A stretch of DNA of 64,000 nt from contig NZ_JOFT01000027.1 in assembly GCF_000725805.1 (NCBI RefSeq), forward strand, positions 123,807 to 187,806, read 5' to 3'. The notes below the pieces were generated by a model. The model saw nothing but the letters and a program-made list of their open reading frames with translations. It made no database searches and had not been told where the DNA came from. Shown piece after piece: positions 37,878-45,675 of this stretch (positions within the stretch are counted from its first letter, which is position 1; each line of letters begins with the position of its first letter). The translations under genes and the position numbers were made by a program. The stretch is from Streptomyces xanthophaeus. Lineage in GTDB: Bacteria > Actinomycetota > Actinomycetes > Streptomycetales > Streptomycetaceae.

Positions 37878-39302
37878 TCAGACTCCGGCGGTCGCGGGGG
37901 CTTCGGACAGGTCGGCGGGCGAGGCCAGATGGCCCAGCACCGCGGTGGCGGCGGCCACCTGCGGGGAGACCAGGTGGGTCCGCCCGCCCTTGCCCTGCCG
38001 GCCCTCGAAGTTGCGGTTGGAGGTGGACGCGGAACGCTCACCGGGCGCCAGTTGGTCGGGGTTCATGCCCAGACACATCGAGCAGCCCGCGTGCCGCCAT
38101 TCGGCGCCGGCCTCCTTGAAGACCTTGTCCAGGCCCTCTTCCACGGCCTGCAGGGCCACCCGGACCGAGCCGGGGACGACCAGCATCCGTACGCCGTCGG
38201 CGACTTTGCGGCCCTCGATGATCCCGGCGACGGCGCGCAGGTCCTCGATGCGGCCGTTGGTGCACGAACCTACGAAGACGGTGTCGACCTTGATGTCACG
38301 CAGCGGCTGCCCGGCGGTCAACCCCATGTACTCCAGGGCCTTTTCGGCGGCGTGGCGCTCCGAAGCGTCTTCGTACGAAGCCGGGTCGGGGACGCTGGCC
38401 GACAGGGGCGCGCCCTGGCCCGGGTTGGTGCCCCAGGTGACGAACGGGGACAGCGTGGTGCCGTCGATGACGACCTCGGCGTCGAAGACCGCGTCGTCGT
38501 CGGTGCGCAGGGTCTGCCAGTAGGCGACCGCCGCGTCCCAGTCCGCGCCCTCGGGGGCGTGGTCGCGGCCCTGGAGGTAGTCGAAGGTGGTCTGGTCGGG
38601 GGCGATCATGCCCGCCCGGGCGCCGGCCTCGATCGACATGTTGCAGATGGTCATGCGGGCTTCCATCGACAGCTTCTCGATGGCCTCGCCGCGGTACTCC
38701 AGGACGTAGCCCTGGCCGCCGCCGGTGCCGATCCTGGCGATGATGGCCAGGATCAGGTCCTTGGCGGTGACGCCCTCGGCCAGCGCGCCGGTGACGGTGA
38801 TCGCCATGGTCTTCGGACGGGCCAGCGGCAGCGTCTGGGTGGCCAGCACGTGCTCGACCTGGCTGGTGCCGATGCCGAAGGCCAGCGCGCCGAAGGCGCC
38901 GTGCGTGGAGGTGTGCGAGTCGCCGCAGACCACGGTGGTTCCCGGCTGGGTCAGACCCAGCTGCGGTCCCACGACGTGGACGACGCCCTGTTCGACGTCA
39001 CCCAGCGAATGCAGGCGCACACCGAACTCGGCGCAGTTCTTGCGCAGCGTCTCCAGCTGGGCCCGGGAGACCGGGTCCGCGATCGGCTTGTCGATGTCGA
39101 TGGTGGGGGTGTTGTGGTCCTCGGTCGCGATGGTGAGGTCGAGGCGTCGGACCTTGCGGCCGGCCTGGCGCAGACCCTCGAAGGCCTGCGGGCTGGTCAC
39201 CTCGTGCAGCAGGTGCAGATCGATGAAGAGGAGGTCGGGCTCGCCTTCAGCGCGCCGGACGACATGGTCGTCCCAGACCTTCTCCGCGAGTGTCCTACCC
39301 AT
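37878..39302 (-). CDS. leuC: 3-isopropylmalate dehydratase large subunit
   Basis: 474-residue aconitase-family enzyme. Iron-sulphur ligands are present: Cys in [14 protein letters not shown] and the CxxC in [15 protein letters not shown]. Substrate motifs such as [34 protein letters not shown] are intact. ATG at 39302 with GGAGGGA 5 nt upstream. Divergent from ndgR, its known regulator in Streptomyces. Confidence 0.97.
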   Translation of the reverse strand: MGRTLAEKVWDDHVVRRAEGEPDLLFIDLHLLHEVTSPQAFEGLRQAGRKVRRLDLTIATEDHNTPTIDIDKPIADPVSRAQLETLRKNCAEFGVRLHSLGDVEQGVVHVVGPQLGLTQPGTTVVCGDSHTSTHGAFGALAFGIGTSQVEHVLATQTLPLARPKTMAITVTGALAEGVTAKDLILAIIARIGTGGGQGYVLEYRGEAIEKLSMEARMTICNMSIEAGARAGMIAPDQTTFDYLQGRDHAPEGADWDAAVAYWQTLRTDDDAVFDAEVVIDGTTLSPFVTWGTNPGQGAPLSASVPDPASYEDASERHAAEKALEYMGLTAGQPLRDIKVDTVFVGSCTNGRIEDLRAVAGIIEGRKVADGVRMLVVPGSVRVALQAVEEGLDKVFKEAGAEWRHAGCSMCLGMNPDQLAPGERSASTSNRNFEGRQGKGGRTHLVSPQVAAATAVLGHLASPADLSEAPATAGV

Positions 39303-39455
39303 CGCTTTCCCTCCGGCCGGCCGGTTGTGCCGGCGCTTCATAGAGACCTGGTGCGCCTGATCGCCCGTACCCCACGTCCCGGACGACGGCTCGGACCCAG
39401 TGGTTCGTGGACCCGCACATACAGACTCGCTGGTTCTTGGAAAAATTGAACTTGC

Positions 39456-39472
39456 GTTTCACAGTGTGAGAC
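39456..39472. promoter_or_regulatory. Candidate NdgR/IclR operator between leuC and ndgR
   Basis: GTTTCAC-AGT-GTGAGAC is an imperfect 7-bp dyad (6 of 7 pairs) 15 bp before the ndgR ATG. It lies in the divergent leuC-ndgR space, where NdgR/AreB is known to bind in Streptomyces. The remaining leader toward leuC shows no attenuator. Confidence 0.5.
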
Positions 39473-39486
39473 GTGAATATCGTTTC

Positions 39487-40203
39487 ATGGACAACTCTAG
39501 CGGCGTCGGCGTTCTCGACAAGGCAGCTCTGGTACTGAGCGCACTGGAGTCCGGTCCGGCCACCCTCGCCGGGCTGGTCGCGGCGACAGGGCTCGCACGA
39601 CCCACGGCACATCGCCTTGCCGTGGCTTTGGAACACCACCGGATGGTGGCGAGGGACATGCAGGGCCGGTTCATCCTCGGCCCGCGGCTGGCGGAGCTCG
39701 CCGCCGCGGCCGGCGAGGACCGCCTGCTGGCCACGGCGGGACCGGTACTCACCCATCTCCGGGACGTGACGGGCGAGAGCGCACAGCTCTACCGCCGTCA
39801 GGGAGACATGCGCATCTGCGTGGCGGCCGCCGAGCGGCTGTCGGGCCTGCGGGACACCGTCCCGGTGGGCTCCACGCTCCCGATGAAGGCCGGCTCGGCC
39901 GCGCAGATCCTGATGGCCTGGGAGGAGCCCGAGCGGCTCCACCGGGGCCTGCAGGGCGCGCGCTTCACCGCGACCGCCCTGTCGGGCGTGCGGCGCCGCG
40001 GCTGGGCTCAGTCGATCGGCGAGCGGGAGCCCGGCGTGGCCTCCGTCTCGGCGCCGGTGCGCGGGCCCTCGAACCGCGTGGTGGCTTCCGTATCGGTCTC
40101 CGGGCCGATCGAGCGCCTGACGCGCCACCCGGGCCGGATGCACGCCCAGGCCGTCATCGACGCGGCCGCCCGGCTCACGGAGGCGCTGCGCCGCTCCGGC
40201 TGA
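39487..40203 (+). CDS. ndgR: IclR-family regulator NdgR (AreB)
   Basis: 238 residues, the known NdgR length. N-terminal winged helix (VLDKAALVLSALESGPATLAGLVAATGLARPTAHRLAVALE, about residues 9-49) and a C-terminal effector domain (LPMKAGSAAQILMAWEEP, SVSAPVRG). In Streptomyces NdgR controls leucine and other amino-acid genes and affects antibiotic production. Divergent from leuCD with a dyad in between, which fits. Confidence 0.93.
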   Translation: MDNSSGVGVLDKAALVLSALESGPATLAGLVAATGLARPTAHRLAVALEHHRMVARDMQGRFILGPRLAELAAAAGEDRLLATAGPVLTHLRDVTGESAQLYRRQGDMRICVAAAERLSGLRDTVPVGSTLPMKAGSAAQILMAWEEPERLHRGLQGARFTATALSGVRRRGWAQSIGEREPGVASVSAPVRGPSNRVVASVSVSGPIERLTRHPGRMHAQAVIDAAARLTEALRRSG

Positions 40204-40358
40204 GCGCCCGCCGGTCCGTAGACCCCTTCCCCCTCTTCCTCTTCCTCTTCCACCCCCGGGCCCGGGGGCGCGTACGACGCCGCACACGTCCGAACACGCG
40301 CCGCCGGGCCCGTACTTGCACCCGGAGCCGGCTCACGGGCGGGCACGGCCGGAAACGG

Positions 40359-40397
40359 CGAAGAGGCCCTCCGCGATGAACGCGGAGGGCCTCTTCG
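40359..40397. terminator. Terminator of the tRNA cluster
   Basis: 17-bp perfect stem (CGAAGAGGCCCTCCGCG and complement, loop ATGAA), 5 nt past the 3' end of the last tRNA-Glu on the minus strand. It can also stop ndgR transcripts. Confidence 0.9.
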
Positions 40398-40402
40398 ATG
40401 CG

Positions 40403-40475
40403 TACCCCCGACCGGATTCGAACCGGCGCTACCGCCTTGAGAGGGCGGCGTGCTAGGCCGCTACACAACGGGGGC
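40403..40475 (-). tRNA. tRNA-Glu (CTC), copy 1
   Basis: 73 nt cloverleaf. Anticodon CTC lies in the loop of stem GCCGCC/GGCGGT. T-loop GGTTCGAATCC. Acceptor begins GCCCCCG with a G1-U72 pair and discriminator A. Last gene of the five-tRNA cluster. Confidence 0.96.
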
Positions 40476-40498
40476 TAGCTGGTGCTGCTGTTACTGCG

Positions 40499-40570
40499 CT
40501 GGGCTACCAGGACTCGAACCTAGAATAAGGGAACCAGAAACCCTCGTGTTGCCAATTACACTATAGCCCA
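40499..40570 (-). tRNA. tRNA-Gln (CTG), copy 1
   Basis: 72 nt. Anticodon CTG in TTCTGGT, T-loop GGTTCGAGTCC, acceptor TGGGCTA pairing with TAGCCCA, discriminator G. Confidence 0.95.
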
Positions 40571-40594
40571 AAGTGGTCTAGACCAGACCAACAG

Positions 40595-40667
40595 TACCCC
40601 CGACCGGATTCGAACCGGCGCTACCGCCTTGAGAGGGCGGCGTGCTAGGCCGCTACACAACGGGGGC
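40595..40667 (-). tRNA. tRNA-Glu (CTC), copy 2
   Basis: Sequence identical to the other two tRNA-Glu genes of this cluster over the full 73 nt. Confidence 0.96.
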
Positions 40668-40728
40668 CCTAGCGATCCTGCATCAAGACGTCCGGGTGCG
40701 ACCCTGGAGATCTCGCGGGAAGGATCTG

Positions 40729-40801
40729 TACCCCCGACCGGATTCGAACCGGCGCTACCGCCTTGAGAGGGCGGCGTGCTAGGCCGCTACACAACGGGGG
40801 C
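40729..40801 (-). tRNA. tRNA-Glu (CTC), copy 3
   Basis: Identical to the other cluster copies over 73 nt; anticodon CTC. Confidence 0.96.
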
Positions 40802-40827
40802 AAGCACTGCGTCACTACTGCACTGCG

Positions 40828-40899
40828 CTGGGGTACCAGGACTCGAACCTAGAATAAGGGAACCAGAAACCCTCGTGTTGCCAATTACACTATACCCCA
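40828..40899 (-). tRNA. tRNA-Gln (CTG), copy 2
   Basis: Identical to Gln copy 1 except one acceptor pair: TGGGGTA/TACCCCA instead of TGGGCTA/TAGCCCA, a compensatory C-G to G-C swap. First gene of the cluster in transcription order. Confidence 0.95.
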
Positions 40900-40910
40900 C
40901 CAAAAGTCAA

Positions 40911-40937
40911 CCCCCTGTGGGGGCTTTCCTTTTTTTG
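40911..40937 (+). terminator. Short plus-strand hairpin with T-run
   Basis: CCCCC-TGT-GGGGG followed by CTTTCCTTTTTTT. Oriented to stop transcripts running antisense through the tRNA cluster toward the HAD gene. Confidence 0.4.
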
Positions 40938-40988
40938 GTGGCGCCTCCGTCCGGCCTTTCGGCCCGCTCCGGCGGCGCAGAAAGAACA

Positions 40989-41720
40989 TTACCGGATGCC
41001 TGACCGTGCTCCAAAACGGGTATCCCCGGCCAGCAGCTCCGGCAGCCGTTCGAGCCCGGTGATCCGGTGCACGCCGTCGGGCCCCGGCCCCCGGCTGCCC
41101 GCGGTGCGGTCGAGCCAGACCGCGACGAGCCCCGCGTCGCGGGCCCCCCGCGCGTCGATCTCCGGCTGGTCCCCCACGTACGCCACGTCCCCGGGCGGCA
41201 GCCCGAGCGCCTCGCAGGCGGCGAGGAAGGCCGCCGCGTCCGGCTTGCTGACGCCCAGCTCGGCGGCGCACACCAGCACCTCGAAGCGCTCCCGAAGGCC
41301 GAGGCGGCGCAGCTTGGGGTCCTGATTGGCCAGGCTGGAGTTGGAGAGCACCCCGTGCCGGTGCGTGGCCGCGAGGGCGTCCAGTACGGGCACCACGTCG
41401 GGGAAGAGGGCCCAGGCGGCCTGGTAGTGCTCCACGTACCGGTCGAACCAGATCAGGCTCTCGGCGTCGGTCATCCCCGGCGCCTCCAGGAAGTCGCGGA
41501 CCCGGTCCAGGCGCTGCCCCTGGAAGGTGACCTCCCCGGCCGCGAAGCGCCCCCAGTGCCGGTCGGTGATCTCCCGCCACACGGCGAGGGCCTGCTCGGG
41601 GGTGCCGTACCGCTCCCCGAGGCGCTCCGCGTCCAGCTGGCGCGCGAGGCCTGCGGCGTCGGCCCCCGTGTAGTCGAAGAGGGTGTCGTCGATGTCCCAC
41701 AGCACGGCACGGATCGGCAT
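40989..41720 (-). CDS. HAD-superfamily hydrolase
   Basis: 243-residue phosphatase-like protein. Motif I VLWDIDDTLFDYTG supplies the nucleophile Asp and acid/base Asp, motif II VLSNSS, motif III lies in SKPDAAAF and motif IV in VGDQPEIDARGARDAG. The substrate is unknown. It follows a DUF4241 gene by 10 bp on the same strand, so they probably form an operon. Confidence 0.88.
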   Translation of the reverse strand: MPIRAVLWDIDDTLFDYTGADAAGLARQLDAERLGERYGTPEQALAVWREITDRHWGRFAAGEVTFQGQRLDRVRDFLEAPGMTDAESLIWFDRYVEHYQAAWALFPDVVPVLDALAATHRHGVLSNSSLANQDPKLRRLGLRERFEVLVCAAELGVSKPDAAAFLAACEALGLPPGDVAYVGDQPEIDARGARDAGLVAVWLDRTAGSRGPGPDGVHRITGLERLPELLAGDTRFGARSGIR

Positions 41721-41730
41721 GCGGCCGAGC

Positions 41731-42402
41731 CTACGCCGGGGGCACCTGCGCCGTGGGCACGACGAGGAAGTCCGTCACGAAGCAGGTGACCCGGCCCTCG
41801 GCGTCGCGCCCGACCCAGGTCGGGTAGCAGCCGTCGCCCCATCCGGAGGAGAAGCCCGCGAGGGTGTGACCGTCCTCGGCCTCGGCCAGGAAGACGCCCG
41901 GCCCGTCCTCCGCCGACTCCATGGCGGCCCACACCGGTCCCTGCTCGTCCTCGGTGCCGGGGAAGGAGCCGTCGGCGCAGGCGTCGTAGAAGCAGCCGGT
42001 GCCGGCGTCCACCCCATAGCCGTAGAACTCGTCCTCGTCGAGGACGGCGGGGTCCTGGCCCTCGTCCACGGCCATCTCCCAGCTCGTGGCCGGCGCGTCC
42101 CGGATGACGAGACGCGCGGCGGCGACCCGGGTGTGGGGCCGGGCGTCCTGCGGGTCACCGGGGCGCACCAGCGTGGCGACGGCGGCCTCGGCCCGGTAGC
42201 GGCCCGGGTCCACCGTCACGCTGAAGGGCTCCATGTCGCCCGTGCCGAGGTACACGAAGGGGTCGCAGGCGACGATCCGGCCCGTGGGCAGGGTCACGTC
42301 GCCTATGACGACCGGGGCGAGGGTCCCCGTCATCCCGTCCTCGTAGGCGAAGGCAGCGCCCCGGGTGAAGTGCCAGGAGTAGTCGGGCGGGGTCATCGGC
42401 AC
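41731..42402 (-). CDS. DUF4241 protein
   Basis: 223 residues, beta-rich and acidic. The pattern LPTGRIVACDPFVYLG, FSVTVDPGRYRAEAAVA, FYGYGVDAGTGCFYDA and TLAGFSSGWGDGCYPTWVGRDAEGRV matches DUF4241, a family seen in some toxin/immunity or phage-related contexts but without a settled role. GTG 42402 with GGAGG 6 nt upstream is preferred; ATG 42396 is an alternative. Confidence 0.82.
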   Translation of the reverse strand: MPMTPPDYSWHFTRGAAFAYEDGMTGTLAPVVIGDVTLPTGRIVACDPFVYLGTGDMEPFSVTVDPGRYRAEAAVATLVRPGDPQDARPHTRVAAARLVIRDAPATSWEMAVDEGQDPAVLDEDEFYGYGVDAGTGCFYDACADGSFPGTEDEQGPVWAAMESAEDGPGVFLAEAEDGHTLAGFSSGWGDGCYPTWVGRDAEGRVTCFVTDFLVVPTAQVPPA

Positions 42403-42473
42403 GCTGGGCCTCCGGGGTCCGGGAGAGGGCAGTGATCGTTCTTGGGGAACCCTAGGGCGCGCCTGTGACAACG

Positions 42474-42517
42474 CCGCAGGGGGCGGCGGCCGGGAATCCG
42501 GCCGCCGCCCCCTGCGG
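42474..42517. terminator. Terminator downstream of gltX
   Basis: Perfect 20-bp arms (begin CCGCAGGGGGCGG) with a GAAT loop, 14 bp past the gltX stop. Confidence 0.9.
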
Positions 42518-42530
42518 GGAGTGCGCAGCG

Positions 42531-44045
42531 TTACGCGGCGAGCTTGGCCAGGGCCGCGTCGATGCGGGAGAGGGACCTGTCCCGGCCCAGGATCTGCAGG
42601 GACTCGAAGAGCGGCAGGCCGACCGTGCGGCCGGTGACGGCGACGCGGACGGGCGCCTGGGCCTTGCCGAGCTTGAGCCCGTGGGCCTCGCCGGCCGTCA
42701 GGACGGCCTGCTTGAGGGACTCCGGGTCGTTCCAGTCGGCGGCGGCGAGGTGCTCGCGCGCGGTCGTCAGGAGGGCGGCCGGGTCGCCCTTCATGGCCTT
42801 GTCCCAGGAGGGCTGGTCCTCGACCGGCTCCTTGCGGAACAGGAAGTCCACGTTGGCGGTGATGTCCGACAGGACGGTCACCCGGGTCTGGGCGTACGGC
42901 GCGATGGCCGCCCAGGCCTCGGCGTCGAAGTCCTCGGGCTCCCAGTTGGCGTGCGGGGCGGTCAGCCACGGGGTGCAGGCGTCCGCGAAGGCCTTCGGGT
43001 CGAGCAGGCGGATGTGGTCGCCGTTGATCGACTCGGCCTTCTTCAGGTCGAAGCGCGCCGGGTTGGCGTTCACCCCGTCGATGTCGAACTTCGAGACCAT
43101 CTCCTCGATCGAGAAGACGTCCTGGTCCTTGGAGAAGGACCAGCCGAGGAGCGAGAGGTAGTTCAGCAGGCCCTCGGGGAGGAAGCCGCGCTCGCGGTAG
43201 AGGTTGAGCGAGGCCTCGGGGTCGCGCTTGGAGAGCTTCTTGTTGCCCTCGCCCATCACGTACGGCAGGTGGCCGAAGGCGGGGGTGGTCTTGGCGACGC
43301 CCAGCTCGATCAGTGCCTTGTACAGGGCGATCTGGCGCGGGGTGGAGGACAGCAGGTCCTCGCCGCGCAGCACGTGCGTGATCTCCATCAGCGCGTCGTC
43401 GACCGGGTTGACCAGGGTGTACAGCGGGGCGCCGTTCGCCCGGACGATGCCGAAGTCCGGCACGTTCTCGGGGGTGAAGGACAGCTCGCCGCGGACCAGG
43501 TCGGTGAAGGTGATGGTCTCGTCGGGCATCCGGAAGCGGACGATCGAGGCGCGGTGCTCGCCCTGGTACGCCTCCACCTGCACCTGGGTCAGCTCGCGGC
43601 AGTGGCCGTCGTAGCCGGAGGGCTTGCCGGCCGCGCGGGCGGCCGCACGGCGCGCGTCGAGCTCCTCGGTGGTGCAGTAGCAGTAGTACGCGTGGCCGCC
43701 GTCGAGCAGCTTCTGCGCGACGTCCTGGTAGATGGCCATGCGCTCGGACTGGCGGTACGGCGCGTGCGGGCCGCCGACCTCGGGGCCCTCGTCCCAGGTG
43801 AAGCCGAGCCAGCGCATCGAGTCGAGGAGCTGCTCGTAGGACTCCTCGGAGTCACGGGCCGCGTCGGTGTCCTCGATGCGGAAGACGAACGTACCGCCGT
43901 GGTGGCGGGCGAACGCCCAGTTGAAGAGGGCGGTCCGGACCAGGCCCACGTGGGGGTTGCCGGTCGGGGAGGGACAGAAACGTACGCGAGGGGGTACCCC
44001 CTGCTCCAGCGGAGCCGAGAGCTTGGGGGAGGGTCCGTTAACCAC
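42531..44045 (-). CDS. gltX: Glutamyl-tRNA synthetase (GluRS)
   Basis: Class I aminoacyl-tRNA synthetase, 504 residues. The HIGH-type motif is FCPSPTGNPHVGLVRTALFNWA near residues 23-44, and the KMSKS-type motif is KKLSKRDPEASL near residue 265. A Cys-containing segment YYCYCTTEEL lies in the middle. The first ~20 residues (NGPSPKLSAPLEQGVPPRV) are unlike those of other GluRS enzymes and coincide with a palindromic intergenic-type repeat. The reading frame overlaps the upstream FAH gene by 8 bp. A cluster of three tRNA-Glu genes lies about 1.6 kb downstream. Confidence 0.96.
   Translation of the reverse strand: MVNGPSPKLSAPLEQGVPPRVRFCPSPTGNPHVGLVRTALFNWAFARHHGGTFVFRIEDTDAARDSEESYEQLLDSMRWLGFTWDEGPEVGGPHAPYRQSERMAIYQDVAQKLLDGGHAYYCYCTTEELDARRAAARAAGKPSGYDGHCRELTQVQVEAYQGEHRASIVRFRMPDETITFTDLVRGELSFTPENVPDFGIVRANGAPLYTLVNPVDDALMEITHVLRGEDLLSSTPRQIALYKALIELGVAKTTPAFGHLPYVMGEGNKKLSKRDPEASLNLYRERGFLPEGLLNYLSLLGWSFSKDQDVFSIEEMVSKFDIDGVNANPARFDLKKAESINGDHIRLLDPKAFADACTPWLTAPHANWEPEDFDAEAWAAIAPYAQTRVTVLSDITANVDFLFRKEPVEDQPSWDKAMKGDPAALLTTAREHLAAADWNDPESLKQAVLTAGEAHGLKLGKAQAPVRVAVTGRTVGLPLFESLQILGRDRSLSRIDAALAKLAA
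43989..44033. repeat. Palindromic interspersed repeat within the gltX 5' end
   Basis: A GC-rich element with flanks GGGGGTACCCCC and GCTTGGGGGAGGG and an inner stem GCTCC/GGAGC. It closely resembles a short palindrome I recall as common in intergenic regions of Streptomyces genomes. Here it is translated as part of gltX. Confidence 0.55.
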
Positions 44046-44814
44046 GCTTGATCACCTTGTTGGTGAGAGTGCCGATGCCTTCGATGGTGACGGCGACCTC
44101 GTCGCCGACGTTCAGGGGGCCGACTCCGGCCGGGGTCCCCGTGAGGATGACGTCGCCCGGGAGGAGCGTCATGGCCTCGGAGATGTGCACGACCAGGTCC
44201 TCGACCGAGCGGACCATCTGGCTGGTGCGGCCGAGCTGGCGCTGTTCGCCGTTGACCGTGCACTGGATCGTGAGGTCGCTCGGGTCCAGGTCGGTCTCGA
44301 TCCAGGGGCCGAGGGGGCAGGCGCTGTCGAAGCCCTTGGCGCGGGCCCACTGCTTCTCCCGCTGCTGGACGTCGCGCGCGGTGACGTCGTTGGCGCAGGT
44401 GTAGCCGAGGATGACGTCCTTGACGCGCTCCCGGGGCACTTCGCGGCACATGCGGCCGATGACGACGGCGAGCTCCGCCTCGTGGTGGACGTCCTGGGAG
44501 AACGAGGGGTACGCGATCGGGTCGCCGGAGCCGACCACCGAGGTGGAGGGCTTGAAGAAGGTGATCGGCGCGTCGGGCACCTCGTTGCCCAGCTCCGCCG
44601 CGTGCTCCGCATAGTTGCGGCCGACGGCCACGACCTTGTTGGGGAGCACGGGCGGCAGCAGCCGGACCTTGCTGAGCGGAACCTTCGTACCGGAGAGCTC
44701 GAAGTCCGCGAACGGAATGCCCTTGATGATGTCGAGGACGAGCTCGTCGGGGGCGGAGCCCTCTACGGCGCCGAAGGCGACATTGCCGTCGATCGAGAAC
44801 CTGGCGATGCGCAC
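44038..44814 (-). CDS. Fumarylacetoacetate hydrolase (FAH)-family protein
   Basis: 258 residues. FAH-family pieces: VVAVGRNYAEHAAELG near residue 62, the metal-binding FSQDVHHEAELAVVIG (Glu ligands) near 105, GYTCANDVTARDVQ (Asp ligand) and LPGDVILTGTPAGVGPL at the end. Typical substrates include acylpyruvates, oxaloacetate or catechol meta-cleavage products; which one cannot be told. It overlaps gltX by 8 bp and may be co-transcribed with it. Confidence 0.9.
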   Translation of the reverse strand: MRIARFSIDGNVAFGAVEGSAPDELVLDIIKGIPFADFELSGTKVPLSKVRLLPPVLPNKVVAVGRNYAEHAAELGNEVPDAPITFFKPSTSVVGSGDPIAYPSFSQDVHHEAELAVVIGRMCREVPRERVKDVILGYTCANDVTARDVQQREKQWARAKGFDSACPLGPWIETDLDPSDLTIQCTVNGEQRQLGRTSQMVRSVEDLVVHISEAMTLLPGDVILTGTPAGVGPLNVGDEVAVTIEGIGTLTNKVIKRG

Positions 44815-44911
44815 GTGTTGCGTCTGCCCCTCTGTATTTCCGCTGGCTGGAGTCTGCGGACCCCAGGCTAACGCGGCGGGCAGGGACGCTTCGCGTTCCT
44901 TTGCGCCGCGC

Positions 44912-45100
44912 CTACTGCGCGGCGGCGGCGACCGGGGCGTCCATCAGGATCGTGCGGCGCGGGTTCGCGGTCTGGGTCGGCAGCTCGACGGCGTGCTCCG
45001 GGGCCAGGGGCGCCTGCAGCTCCTCCGCGTCCTTGAGGTGCGCGAGGGTGGTGCGGCGGGGGTTGGCTATGTTGCGGAACATCGGTCGCGTCGTCTTCAT
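44912..45100 (-). CDS. Small repeat-containing peptide, function unknown
   Basis: 62 residues starting MKTTRPMFRNIANPRRTTL. A core motif ANPRRT(T/I)L occurs twice, near residues 12 and 48, each followed by a short acidic segment (HLKDAEE, MDAPVA). No signal peptide or Cys. The start is the ATG at 45100. It lies between the FAH gene and the first conservon, divergent from the latter. I do not recognise a family. A precursor or signalling peptide is possible, but equally a small DNA- or RNA-binding protein. Confidence 0.6.
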   Translation of the reverse strand: MKTTRPMFRNIANPRRTTLAHLKDAEELQAPLAPEHAVELPTQTANPRRTILMDAPVAAAAQ

Positions 45101-45675
45101 CGGAGTTCTGGACCCTCGGTCTGTCGTGGGGTGTCGGTTGTCGCGTGTGTCGCGTGCGTCAACCCTTGAAGGGGCAAGGCTAAACATCTGAATCCCCCGC
45201 CGAACCAGGAAGTAATGGCCACGGCTGTGTGAGTTTGCTCACCAGTGACCAGGCATTCAGGTCATAACGGACAGTCAATTCCGCACCACGAAACGGACAT
45301 TGCGCCACTGAATGCGTCATTCCGCTCCTGATCATCAGGACTGGGACACCTTGCCAGCCGCACTGTTTGGATGACGTAAGTCCGATTCATCCTGAAAGGC
45401 GCACCACATCGAGTAGCGCCTCTGTCACAAGCCGTCACCGACTCTCCGGGCCGACACCCGCACCTTGTTGGAGATCCTCCACTGTGCTGGAATTCGCGGG
45501 ACCGCCGCGGGAATCAGCCGGCGCGCAGGTGGCGCGACTCAGCGCCGAGCGCGGCGGCAAGGAGAGGGAGACGCGCCGGTCACCGACGACCACCATGGGG
45601 CCGTCAGTGCCCCACGACTCGACACCGTCCCACCGGTCGCCCGGTAGGACGCCTGGTCCAGAGGTTGCGACGCTA
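45101..45675. other. Regulatory region upstream of conservon 1
   Basis: About 575 bp. 45181-45370 is relatively AT-rich and holds small dyads (GTGAG-TTTG-CTCAC around 45229; TCCTGA-TCA-TCAGGA at 45326-45340). From about 45480 an open frame runs into cvnA1 without a stop, so the true start could lie upstream of 45676. Confidence 0.45.

Noticed and set aside
40403-40899. Integration (att) site at the tRNA cluster
   Set aside because: No integrase gene and no partial tRNA repeat flanks the cluster; duplicated tRNAs are complete and functional-looking.
44815-45200. RiPP cluster around the small repeat peptide
   Set aside because: No maturase, protease or transporter gene is adjacent, so a biosynthetic cluster cannot be claimed; the peptide itself is kept as a finding.
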